Shown one piece after another: positions 53,436 through 64,000 of a stretch of 64,000 nucleotides of DNA. This DNA is from Bradyrhizobium retamae (lineage in GTDB: Bacteria; Pseudomonadota; Alphaproteobacteria; Rhizobiales; Xanthobacteraceae). The notes beneath the pieces were generated by a model that ran no database searches, had not been told where the DNA came from, and was given only the letters and a program-made list of their open reading frames with translations. The DNA lies in assembly GCF_001440415.1 (NCBI RefSeq), contig NZ_LLYA01000001.1, positions 62,001 to 126,000 on the forward strand. The letters run 5' to 3'. How positions within the stretch are numbered: the first letter of the stretch is position 1; every line of letters begins with the position of its first letter. The position numbers and the translations under genes were made by a program.

Positions 53436-55331
53436 TCAAGACCGTCTTCCGATCTTTGCCGCCTTGTCGGCATCATACCACCAGATCGCGGGGAAGCCGG
53501 ACAGGCCGTATTTGGGCAGTTCGGACGGACGGCCGAAACGATCCCAACGCGCCGTACGGACCTTGGGATAATTCCACTGCGGCACGACATAGTGGTTCCA
53601 CAGCAGCACGCGGTCCAGCGCCCTGGTCGCAGCAACAAGGTCTTCCCGGCCCTTCGCATAGATCAGCCGCTCGATCAATTTGTCGACCGCGGGATTCTTG
53701 ATGCCGATGATATTGCGCGAACCCGCCATGTCTGCCGCCTGCGAGCCCCAATATTCGCGCTGTTCATTTCCGGGCGACAACGATTCCGGCCACGACGAAA
53801 CGACCACATCGAAATCCCAGCTACGAATCCGGTTTTCATACTGTGTCGGATCGATCGTGCGTACGCTGACGGCGATACCAAGTCGCTCCAGGGACGGCTT
53901 GAAGAACAGCATGACGCGTTCGAAGGACGGGTCTGCACCGAGTAATTCGAGCGCAAATGGCGTTCCCGTCTTGCTATCGACCAGCTTGCGCTCTCGCACC
54001 TCATAGCCGGCTTCCTTCAGCAGGCGCAGGCCCTCACGAAGATTTTCGCGAACCGCTTCGGGACTGCCGCCGACCGGATTGGTATAGGGCTTCGTGAATA
54101 CCTCGGGCGGCACTTCCGCGCGGACGGCTTCGAGTATTTCCAACTCCCTGCCTTGCGGTAGGCCGCTTGAAGCCAGTTCAGTGCCGTCGAAATAGCTGCT
54201 GATGCGCTTGTACTGACCGAAGAATATCTGCCTGTTCATTTCCTCGAAGTCGAACGCATAGTTCAGCGCGCGACGCACCCGCGGATCCTTGAACTGGTCA
54301 CGCCGGATATTCAGCGCGAACGCCTGCATGATTCCGGAGCTGCGGTTCGGAAACTCCTCAAGCAGCACGCGCTTGTCATTGACGGCCGGAAAGTCGTAGG
54401 CCGTGGCCCAGTTCTTCGCGCTGTTTTCGGTTCGCCAATCGACCTGGTCGCCCTTGAAGGCCTCGAGTGCGACCGTCGAATCCCGGAAATACTCCAAGCG
54501 CAACTCGTCGAAATTATTGCGGCCGACACTCGTGCTGGAATCGCGTCCCCAATGGTCCTTCACCCGCTCCAGCGTCAACGTCCTGCCCGGGACAAACTCC
54601 TTGATCCGGTAGGCACCCGAGCCCAGCGGCTTCTCCAGCGTCGTTGCAGCGATATCGCGCTTGCGACCCTCGCTGTCGGTTCCCTCCCACCAATGCTTCG
54701 GCAAGATCGTGAGTTGTCCGACGATCAGCGGCAGTTCGCGATTGCCGGGCGCATCGAAGCCGAACTTTATGTCGCGATCACCGACCTTTTCAGCCTTCAC
54801 CACATGGCGGTAGTAGGCCGAGTACTGCGGATGATGTTGCTTGAACGCATTAAGGGAGAAGATGACGTCGTCAGGCGTGACAGGCTTGCCGTCATGCCAT
54901 TTCGCCTCTCTTCTGAGACGATAGATGACCCAGGAGAAATCCTCGGGGTGACTGACGGCTTCGGCTAGCTCGCCGTACTCGGTCGAAACCTCATCCAACG
55001 ACTGCGTCATGAGCGATTCGTAAATCAACTGAACGCCACCTGCGAGCGCCCCTTTGACGCCGGCAACTACAAGATTGAAATTATCAAACGTCCCGACTTG
55101 GATCTGACGTACGGTGCCGCCCTTCGGGGCCTCTGGATTCACGTAGTCGAAGTGCTTGAAGCCGACTGGGTATTTGATTTCGCCGAACAGCGACAGGGCA
55201 TGCCGAAAGACCGGTTCGTCCGCACCCGATTGTGCGTGAGCCGGCGAAATTTCAGGTATGCCTAGCCCCAATGCGGGTGCCATAGCGGCAACTGCGCTGC
55301 CCTGGAGAAGATGTCGTCGGGTAATGGCCAA
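53436..55331 (-). CDS. Family 5 extracellular solute-binding protein (YejA-like), upstream copy
   Basis: 631 residues from TTG 55331 (AGGA upstream); the frame is open to 55442, but that extension is unlike a leader. A Tat motif (TRRHLLQGSAVAAMAPALGLG) ends near AHAQ. The mature start ALSLFGEIKYPVGFKHFDYVNPEAPKGG and the end WNYPKVRTARWDRFGRPSELPKYGL...WWYD mirror the neighbouring YejA-like protein. Two binding proteins for one permease suggest a wider substrate range. First gene of the operon. Confidence 0.92.
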   Translation of the reverse strand: MAITRRHLLQGSAVAAMAPALGLGIPEISPAHAQSGADEPVFRHALSLFGEIKYPVGFKHFDYVNPEAPKGGTVRQIQVGTFDNFNLVVAGVKGALAGGVQLIYESLMTQSLDEVSTEYGELAEAVSHPEDFSWVIYRLRREAKWHDGKPVTPDDVIFSLNAFKQHHPQYSAYYRHVVKAEKVGDRDIKFGFDAPGNRELPLIVGQLTILPKHWWEGTDSEGRKRDIAATTLEKPLGSGAYRIKEFVPGRTLTLERVKDHWGRDSSTSVGRNNFDELRLEYFRDSTVALEAFKGDQVDWRTENSAKNWATAYDFPAVNDKRVLLEEFPNRSSGIMQAFALNIRRDQFKDPRVRRALNYAFDFEEMNRQIFFGQYKRISSYFDGTELASSGLPQGRELEILEAVRAEVPPEVFTKPYTNPVGGSPEAVRENLREGLRLLKEAGYEVRERKLVDSKTGTPFALELLGADPSFERVMLFFKPSLERLGIAVSVRTIDPTQYENRIRSWDFDVVVSSWPESLSPGNEQREYWGSQAADMAGSRNIIGIKNPAVDKLIERLIYAKGREDLVAATRALDRVLLWNHYVVPQWNYPKVRTARWDRFGRPSELPKYGLSGFPAIWWYDADKAAKIGRRS

Positions 55332-55557
55332 ATGCAGAATTCCTGTTGCTGACGCCAGTATCCGTTGTTTCGAAGTTCGCCGCCCCTGCCACGAACGACG
55401 CAAACAACAAGGCCGAGCTAGTGAGGACCCAATATAAGGCAAGGGTTCGACGAATTACGTTGCTTTTTCCTCATGATAGCAGCTTGGGAACACGGCCGCT
55501 GCGGCGAAAAGTCCCGGTAACAACTCCGATAACAACAATGCGATCCCTCATACGCAA

Positions 55558-55580
55558 ACGGCCAGGCGATGCCTGGCCGT
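55558..55580 (-). terminator. Hairpin after cycM
   Basis: Perfect 10-bp stem ACGGCCAGGC / GCCTGGCCGT with a 3-base loop, 36 bases past the cycM stop. Only TTTG follows in the leftward direction, so it is a weak intrinsic terminator or an RNA 3'-end stabiliser. Confidence 0.45.
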
Positions 55581-55616
55581 CATGTCGTGGCGAAGTCCCT
55601 GCAGGCTGACGAAATA

Positions 55617-56168
55617 TTAGTTCGCCGCCGTCGGAAGCGGAGCCGGGCTATCCGAGAGGCTGCGCAGATAGGCGATCACGTCGGCGCGCTCGCTGTCCTT
55701 CGGGATACCGGCAAAGCCCATCGCCGTGCCCGGAACGAAGGCCTTGGGGTTGGCGAGGAACTTGTTGAGGTCCTCATAGGTCCAGGTGCCGCCCTTGCTC
55801 TTCAAGGCGGCCGAGAAGTTGAACCCGCCGCGTCCCTGGCCCTTCGGCTCGTTCAAGACGCCGTACAGATTGGGCCCGACGCGGTTGGGGCCGCCCTTTT
55901 CGAACGTATGGCAGGCGGCGCACTTTTTGGCGGCGGCGGTGCCCTTCTCGACGGACGCGGTCTGCAAGAGCTTCTCGATCGGCTCGGACGGCGCGGCGGC
56001 TTCCTTGGCTGCACCCTGAGAGGTGTCTTCCTTCACGGCAATCTCGAAGCCCGGCTTTTCCGGCTTCACGGGGGCAAAAATCGCATGAGCGGCAAAGTTC
56101 GTCACCAGAACGAGAAGGCAGGTGGCGAGGACGGCGCCGAGAATCTTGTTGAGTTCGAAGGAGTCCAT
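55617..56168 (-). CDS. cycM: Membrane-anchored cytochrome c (CycM-like)
   Basis: 183 residues. An uncleaved N-terminal anchor ([23 protein letters not shown]), an Ala/Pro/Glu-rich linker of about 45 residues, and a class I cytochrome c domain with haem site CAACH and Met ligand in [11 protein letters not shown]. CycM of Bradyrhizobium japonicum has this layout and carries electrons from the bc1 complex to the aa3 oxidase. Divergent from kdsB. Confidence 0.92.
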   Translation of the reverse strand: MDSFELNKILGAVLATCLLVLVTNFAAHAIFAPVKPEKPGFEIAVKEDTSQGAAKEAAAPSEPIEKLLQTASVEKGTAAAKKCAACHTFEKGGPNRVGPNLYGVLNEPKGQGRGGFNFSAALKSKGGTWTYEDLNKFLANPKAFVPGTAMGFAGIPKDSERADVIAYLRSLSDSPAPLPTAAN

Positions 56169-56379
56169 AACGGATCAGGCTCCAAGCCGGAAAGGTCGAC
56201 TGAAGGCCGGCAAAACGGCCGCGGGTGGGCGTGAGGAATCAGCCTTTCGCGCCGCACCCTCAGCAGGGGTTGAGATATCGGTTTGCCCGGGCTCTGGCAA
56301 CCCGTATAAACGCGCCGACTTTCCACCGATCCCCCATTATTTCCGGCCTGTTTTTGCCGGCCGGCTGACCTCGTTCCGG

Positions 56380-57120
56380 ATGACCGAAACTCGCATCTTG
56401 GTGCTGATTCCCGCCCGCATGGCGGCAACCCGTCTGCCCGGCAAGCCGCTCCTGGGTATCGGCGGCCTGCCAATGATCATCCACGTGCTGCGGCGGGCCG
56501 AGGAGGCCAGAATCGGCCGGGTAGCGGTCGCCACCGACACGCCGGAGATCGCCGCCGCCGTAAAGGCTCACGGCGGCGAGGCGGTCATGACCAGGCCAGA
56601 GCACCCCTCCGGGTCGGACCGGATTTACGAGGCGCTGAGGACCCTCGACCCCGACGGGAAAACCGAGGTCGTCGTCAACATCCAAGGTGATCTTCCGACC
56701 ATTCCCCCTGCGGATATCCGCGCCGCGCTCGCGCTGCTGGACGATCCCCAGGTCGATATCGGGACCTTGGCTGCCGAGATCCGACGGGATGAAGAGCACA
56801 CCAACCCGAGCGTGGTGAAGCTGATCGGCTCCCCCGTAGGCGGCCAGCGGCTCCGTGGGCTGTATTTTACCCGCGCCACCGCGCCCTACGGCGACGGGCC
56901 GCGCTACCATCACATTGGCCTCTATGCCTACCGGCGGCAGGCGCTGGAGCGGTTCGTGAAGCTGCCGCCTTCCGTTCTGGAACAGCGCGAAAAACTCGAG
57001 CAGCTCCGCGCGCTGGAAGCCGGCATGCGGATCGACGCCGCCATTGTCAATTCGGTGCCGCTCGGGGTCGATACACCGGACGACCTCGAAACCGCCCGCC
57101 GCATACTGGCAAATAGCTGA
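56380..57120 (+). CDS. kdsB: 3-deoxy-manno-octulosonate cytidylyltransferase
   Basis: 246 residues from ATG 56380 ([24 protein letters not shown]); the frame is open upstream but overlaps cycM antisense. Motifs: the nucleotide-binding [41 protein letters not shown] and a C-terminal [13 protein letters not shown]. It activates Kdo with CTP for lipid A-core synthesis. pheA follows 33 bases later. Confidence 0.96.
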   Translation: MTETRILVLIPARMAATRLPGKPLLGIGGLPMIIHVLRRAEEARIGRVAVATDTPEIAAAVKAHGGEAVMTRPEHPSGSDRIYEALRTLDPDGKTEVVVNIQGDLPTIPPADIRAALALLDDPQVDIGTLAAEIRRDEEHTNPSVVKLIGSPVGGQRLRGLYFTRATAPYGDGPRYHHIGLYAYRRQALERFVKLPPSVLEQREKLEQLRALEAGMRIDAAIVNSVPLGVDTPDDLETARRILANS

Positions 57121-57153
57121 GCGGCTGCTAAAAGGCCGCCAGAGAAACGAGAC

Positions 57154-58014
57154 ATGACCAACAAGCTCAAAATCGCATTCCAGGGCGAGCCTGGCGCCAA
57201 TTCCCATATCGCCATCGTCGAGGCCCATCCGAACGCCGAGCCGTTGCCCTGCGCGACCTTCGAGGACGCGCTGTCGGCGATCGCCTCGGGCGAGGCTGAC
57301 CTCGGCATGATCCCGATCGAGAATTCGGTCGCCGGGCGCGTCGCCGATATCCACCATTTGCTGCCGGCGTCCGGCCTGTTCATCGTCGGCGAATGGTTCT
57401 TGCCGATCCGCCATCAATTGATGGCGCCGAAGGGGGCAAAGCTCGCGGACATCAAGACGGTGGAGAGCCACGTCCATGCGCTCGGCCAATGCCGCCGCAT
57501 CATCCGCAGGCTCGGCATCAAGCCGATCGTCGCCGCCGACACCGCCGGCAGCGCGCGCGATGTTTCCGAACGCAAGGACAGAAGCGTGGCCGCAATCGCG
57601 TCACGACTGGCGGCACAGATCTACGGGCTCGATATCCTAGCCGAAGACGTCGAGGACGAAGCGCACAACACCACGCGCTTCGTGGTGCTGGCGCGCGAGG
57701 CCGGCTGGGCGAAACGAGGCTCGGGCCCGCTGGTCACCACTTTTGTTTTCCGGGTGCGCAACCTGCCCGCTGCGCTCTACAAGGCGCTCGGCGGCTTTGC
57801 CACCAACGGCGTCAACATGACCAAGCTTGAAAGCTACATGGTCGACGGCAATTTCTTCGCCACCCAATTCTATGCCGACGTCGACGGCCATCCCGACGAC
57901 AAGGGCCTCGCCTTTGCGCTGGAGGAACTGAAATTCTTCTCGCGCGAATTCCGCATCGTCGGCGTCTACCCGGCGCATCCGTTCCGGGCGACCTTCAGCG
58001 AGAAGCTGGATTGA
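57154..58014 (+). CDS. pheA: Prephenate dehydratase
   Basis: 286 residues, monofunctional (no chorismate mutase domain). The dehydratase lobes include KIAFQGEPGANSHIA, IPIENSVAGRVADIHHLL and the catalytic HNTTRFVVLAR. A C-terminal ACT domain (TTFVFRVRNLPAALYKALGGFATNGVNMTKLESYMVDG) gives phenylalanine feedback. It converts prephenate to phenylpyruvate. Followed by a non-coding gap to 58210 in which nothing is recognised. Confidence 0.96.
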   Translation: MTNKLKIAFQGEPGANSHIAIVEAHPNAEPLPCATFEDALSAIASGEADLGMIPIENSVAGRVADIHHLLPASGLFIVGEWFLPIRHQLMAPKGAKLADIKTVESHVHALGQCRRIIRRLGIKPIVAADTAGSARDVSERKDRSVAAIASRLAAQIYGLDILAEDVEDEAHNTTRFVVLAREAGWAKRGSGPLVTTFVFRVRNLPAALYKALGGFATNGVNMTKLESYMVDGNFFATQFYADVDGHPDDKGLAFALEELKFFSREFRIVGVYPAHPFRATFSEKLD

Positions 58015-58210
58015 GGGACGCGCGCACGTCTGCTCGCATCTCCCGGCGCACGATTGCTGACGTGGGCGCGGAGAGCGCAGATTCGTGACGTGCAGCAGCC
58101 GGATACTCACCAGCGAGCTGCGAGTTGCGCGGCATTAACGGTGCAGCCGATACGGATATTGAAAGCGGTGCTCGCCCGGCATTGTCAGCCGGCGTACGGC
58201 CGCTCTCCGA

Positions 58211-58588
58211 TCACCACCGGCCGTTCCAGCCCCATCCTGGACGCGGGCCCCATCCTGGGCGCGGGCCCCATCCTGGGCGCGGCCCCCATACCGGGCGCGG
58301 GCCCCATACCGGGCGCGGGCGCCAAACTGGCGGGCCACCCCAAGCATAGGCGCCGCGCCATCCCGGACGCGGACCCCAGCCGCCATAGACGCCCCACCTT
58401 GGACCCGGACGCCACCAGCAGCGCCCCCAGGCGTTGCAGACCCAGCGGACCTGCTCAACATCATTGGCTTGGCGTGAAATCTGGTCGGCCTGCGGAAGGC
58501 CGTTCGGCATCGCAGCGGAAGCCGAGCCGGCGGTGAGCACAACGCCGCCGAGGGCGGCCAACCCAACAATAGCAGATTTCAGTTCCAT
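58211..58588 (-). CDS. Exported Trp/Pro/Gly-repeat protein, unknown function
   Basis: 125 residues. Signal peptide (AIVGLAALGGVVLTAGSASAA), a short charged region with a CNAWGRCWW cysteine pair, then a tandem repeat of the 6-residue unit WGPRPG/V (at least five perfect copies near the C-terminus) ending GWNGRW. The repeat is also visible in the DNA as 18-base units. Similar short repeat proteins are annotated only as hypothetical in Bradyrhizobium. It may bind cell-wall polymers or haem, but nothing here proves it. Confidence 0.7.
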   Translation of the reverse strand: MELKSAIVGLAALGGVVLTAGSASAAMPNGLPQADQISRQANDVEQVRWVCNAWGRCWWRPGPRWGVYGGWGPRPGWRGAYAWGGPPVWRPRPVWGPRPVWGPRPGWGPRPGWGPRPGWGWNGRW

Positions 58589-58723
58589 GGTTCGTCTCCG
58601 TGGTTGGAGACCTCAACAACCTCTTTGACAACGTTTGGTTGCTTCCAGGATTCGAAACCAGCGCAGGGTATGTTCAAAAAAATGAGATGGGGATTCGAAG
58701 AAAAGTCATCACGATCTTAAGCC

Positions 58724-58762
58724 GTTATTCCGGGGCGCCCAAAGCGCGAACCCGGAATGACG
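58724..58762. repeat. Short palindromic repeat downstream of the LLM gene
   Basis: ATTCCGGG / CCCGGAAT inverted arms around a GC-rich loop: a shortened form of the repeat between ureA and ureB (17813-17922). It ends 5 bases from the stop at 58767 and may act as the 3' hairpin of that gene. Confidence 0.55.
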
Positions 58763-58766
58763 GTAT

Positions 58767-59786
58767 CTACGCAGCAGCCTTCTCACCCAACCCGAACGCA
58801 TTCGCCAACAAACTATACGACTTCTTGCGTGCGTCGTGGTCGTAGACCGCCGTGATGATCATGAGTTCATCCGGCTGGCTGGCCGCGATCATCGGCTGCA
58901 GCTTTGTCAGGATGGTCGCCGGACTGCCGACGAACAGCCGCGAGCGGTTGCGCGCGATCGAGGCGCGCTCGGCATCCGCGTACGGATAAGCCAGCGCTTC
59001 CTCCACGCTCGGCAGCGGCAGATATTGTCCGCGGTCCCGGCGCAGGCGGTTGAGGTCCATCGAGGATGCGAGCTTCTCGGCCTCCGCATCGGTCTCGGCG
59101 GCGACCGCCGCAACGGCGAGAATGCCATGTGGGGTTTCCCGCCAGCCGGACGACTTGAAGTGGCTGCGGTAGTTCGTCATCGCCGCAATCGCATCATAGG
59201 ACGCAAAGTGGTGCGCGAACGCGAAGCCCATGCCGACTTGCGCCGCCAATTCCGAACTGTAATCGGAGGAGCCGAGCAACCAGATCGGCGGCAACGGCGT
59301 ATCATCGGGCATCGCCACCACATTGTTGTAGGGATGGCCGGCCGGAAACCCGCGGGTTTCCCACAACACCAGTTCGCTCAGCCGTTCGAGAAAATCGTCG
59401 CCCTCGCGGCGATCGAGCCGGCTGCGCAGCGCATGCGCGGTTGCGCCATCGGTGCCGGGCGCGCGGCCGAGGCCGAGATCGATGCGGCCGGGAAACAGCG
59501 CCTCCAACATCTTGAAGCGTTCAGCCACCACCAGCGGCGCGTGGTTGGGCAGCATCACGCCGCCGGAGCCGACACGGATGTTTTTGGTCACCGCGGCGAT
59601 CTGCCCGATCATCAAATCAGGCGCGGGGCTCGCCACCGACGCCAGATTGTGGTGCTCGGCGAGCCAGTAGCGGACATAGCCGAGCCCATCGATATGGCGC
59701 GCGAGATCAATGCTGTTCTGCAGCGCGGCGGCGGGTTTTGTGCCTGTGGTGACGACGGAGAGGTCGAGGACGGAAAGCGGGATCAT
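58767..59786 (-). CDS. LLM-class flavin-dependent oxidoreductase (luciferase-like)
   Basis: 339 residues, TIM-barrel bacterial-luciferase fold. MIPLSVLDLSVVTTGTKPAAALQNSIDLARHIDGLGYVRYWLAEHHNLASVASPAPDLMIGQIAAVTKNIRVGSGGVMLPNHAPLVVAERFKMLEALFPGRIDLGLGRAPGTD is typical of the single-component MsnO8/YhbW-type group. FMN-dependent monooxygenase or reductase, substrate unknown. Stands alone. Confidence 0.93.
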   Translation of the reverse strand: MIPLSVLDLSVVTTGTKPAAALQNSIDLARHIDGLGYVRYWLAEHHNLASVASPAPDLMIGQIAAVTKNIRVGSGGVMLPNHAPLVVAERFKMLEALFPGRIDLGLGRAPGTDGATAHALRSRLDRREGDDFLERLSELVLWETRGFPAGHPYNNVVAMPDDTPLPPIWLLGSSDYSSELAAQVGMGFAFAHHFASYDAIAAMTNYRSHFKSSGWRETPHGILAVAAVAAETDAEAEKLASSMDLNRLRRDRGQYLPLPSVEEALAYPYADAERASIARNRSRLFVGSPATILTKLQPMIAASQPDELMIITAVYDHDARKKSYSLLANAFGLGEKAAA

Positions 59787-60167
59787 GGCGCTAAGCTAAT
59801 GCGGCAAGCGAAGCCGACAAAGGCCTGGTCGGCGCAGAGCAGGTCCGCGCTTGTGGGGAAAGGAGCGCCACATCGCGGCACTGGAGTGGGATGAAATGTG
59901 ACAAACTCTATGATTTACGCCATTGCCCACCACTTGTTATACTGACTCCACAAGAAACCGTTTTCTTGGCCATTGTTTTTACTGCATAATTTACTGAAAG
60001 CGCCACCCACTAAATCCTTCTACCAAGACATAAATTTCGTATATTTTGCGCGTATTGGGCCATTTCCCATCTCCAATGGGCTGTTTGACCCGCCCTGTTT
60101 CGCTTACTTTAGCGCATCGCCGCTACGGCTGGCGTCCGCCCATCGTTTCGGAGCTTTGTGAAGTGCC
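59787..60167. other. A/T-rich regulatory region upstream of metF
   Basis: 381 bases, clearly more A/T-rich between about 59890 and 60060 than its surroundings. It contains a 7-bp dyad CAAGAAA (59951-59957) / TTTCTTG (59962-59968), an operator candidate, and TTATACT (59937-59943), a -10-like motif. No SAM or cobalamin riboswitch consensus was recognised, although methionine genes follow. Promoter of metF-metH is expected here. Confidence 0.45.
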
Positions 60168-61082
60168 ATGACCGAGGTTACGCCCGCTGCTTTCGACGGC
60201 CATCGCGCGCTGCATTCGCCAAAGATCTCCTTTGAGTTCTTCCCGCCCAAGACCGAAGAGATGGAGCGGAGCCTGTGGGAGACCATCAACCGGCTGGCGC
60301 CGCTTGCCCCCAATTTCGTCTCGGTGACCTATGGCGCCGGAGGATCGACCCGCGAGCGGACCCATTCGACCATTGCCCGCATCCTGAAAGAGACGCGGCT
60401 CACGCCTGCCGCGCACCTGACCTGCGTCGGCGCGCCCAAGGGCGAGATCGACGACGTGGTGGCGCGCTATCACGAGATCGGCGTCCGCCATATCGTAGCG
60501 CTGCGCGGCGATCCCACCACCGGTATCGGCACCGCCTATCGCGCGCACCCCGACGGCTACCAGAGTTCGCCAGACCTGATCGCAGGCATCAAGAAGCGCT
60601 TTCCCGATATCGAAATCTCAGTGTCCGCTTATCCGGAAAAACATCCGGAGAGCCCGACGATTGACGCTGATATCGATACGCTCAAGGCGAAGGTGGACGC
60701 CGGCGCGGCGCGTGCGATCACGCAGGTGTTCTTCGATAACGATCTCTACTTCCGCTACCTCGACCACGTCCGCGCCCGCGGCATCGATATTCCGGTCGTC
60801 CCCGGCATCATGCCGATGCACAATTTCAAGCAGGCGCGGAGTTTTGTGACCCGCGCCGGCACCACGGTGCCAGACTGGCTGGCGGACAAATTCGAAGGCC
60901 TGGATGACGACGCGGAGACCCGTAAGCTCGTCGCCGCCACGGTGGCCGCCGGCCAGGTGCAAAAGCTCGCCAAGCACGGCGTCGACACCTTTCACTTCTA
61001 CACCATGAACCGCGCGGACCTGGTGTTCGCGATCAGCCATCTGCTGGGCATCCGCCCCAATGGCGCACAGAAAGCCGCCTGA
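60168..61082 (+). CDS. metF: Methylenetetrahydrofolate reductase
   Basis: 304 residues, bacterial MetF size. [25 protein letters not shown] (active-site Glu region), [38 protein letters not shown] and the C-terminal [18 protein letters not shown] are family motifs. FAD/NADH enzyme producing 5-methyl-THF, the methyl donor for MetH, whose gene begins 4 bases later. The two form a methionine-cycle operon. Confidence 0.96.
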   Translation: MTEVTPAAFDGHRALHSPKISFEFFPPKTEEMERSLWETINRLAPLAPNFVSVTYGAGGSTRERTHSTIARILKETRLTPAAHLTCVGAPKGEIDDVVARYHEIGVRHIVALRGDPTTGIGTAYRAHPDGYQSSPDLIAGIKKRFPDIEISVSAYPEKHPESPTIDADIDTLKAKVDAGAARAITQVFFDNDLYFRYLDHVRARGIDIPVVPGIMPMHNFKQARSFVTRAGTTVPDWLADKFEGLDDDAETRKLVAATVAAGQVQKLAKHGVDTFHFYTMNRADLVFAISHLLGIRPNGAQKAA

Positions 61083-61086
61083 TCCG

Positions 61087-64000
<2,914 letters not shown>

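Noticed and set aside
59787..60167. Riboswitch (SAM or cobalamin) upstream of metF-metH
   Set aside because: No SAM-I/SAM-II core or B12-box was recognised by eye; a covariance-model scan would be decisive.

Overview
The window is GC-rich alphaproteobacterial DNA, most likely from Bradyrhizobium or a close relative. Evidence: a PhyR-NepR-EcfG general stress module, a complete Tad/Flp pilus locus, a urtABCDE-ureDABC...EFG nitrogen locus, a CycM-type membrane cytochrome c, and many short palindromic intergenic repeats of the kind common in Bradyrhizobiaceae. No tRNA, rRNA, CRISPR array, prophage or intact insertion sequence was seen.

Layout. 1-9.6 kb: envelope and stress genes (partial L,D-transpeptidase, AI-2E-type permease, DUF883 and holin-like membrane proteins), then an HCCA-isomerase-like protein, an MFS transporter, a NYN-domain protein, a DUF808 protein and PhyR. 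Three matches to the EcfG promoter (GGAAC-N16-CGTT) precede the L,D-transpeptidase, the permease and the DUF883 gene, which ties these genes to the sigma factor encoded 8 kb away. Two near-identical 84-base structured elements at 3.8 and 4.9 kb look like a duplicated small RNA or a mobile terminator unit. 9.8-12.5 kb: nepR-ecfG and a convergent HWE-type sensor kinase with a degenerate ATP-binding N-box. 12.7-24.9 kb (all minus strand): urea ABC importer urtABCDE followed by ureD, A, B, C, two small ABM-domain proteins, then ureE, F, G. A sigma-54-like promoter lies upstream of urtA, so urea import and hydrolysis are probably one nitrogen-controlled transcription unit. Palindromic repeats sit in four of its gene gaps.

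25.5-27.8 kb: a cold-shock/translation group (DEAD-box helicase, IF-1, CspA-like). 28-45 kb: Tad pilus genes: a vWA TadG-like protein, two TadE-like pseudopilins, a stand-alone CpaC N-terminal-domain protein, the Flp pilin, and cpaABCDEF-tadBC, with tadD convergent. Between the pseudopilins and the pilin lie a sterol desaturase and a large membrane protein, next to a frameshifted fragment of a second desaturase. 45-64 kb: M17 aminopeptidase plus NlpC/P60 hydrolase; a Yej-type peptide ABC importer with two tandem solute-binding proteins; cycM; kdsB and pheA; a secreted Trp/Pro/Gly-repeat protein; a luciferase-like monooxygenase; and metF-metH, with metH running off the right edge.

Gene assignments rest on protein motifs read directly. 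Promoters, operators and small RNAs are pattern-based inferences.
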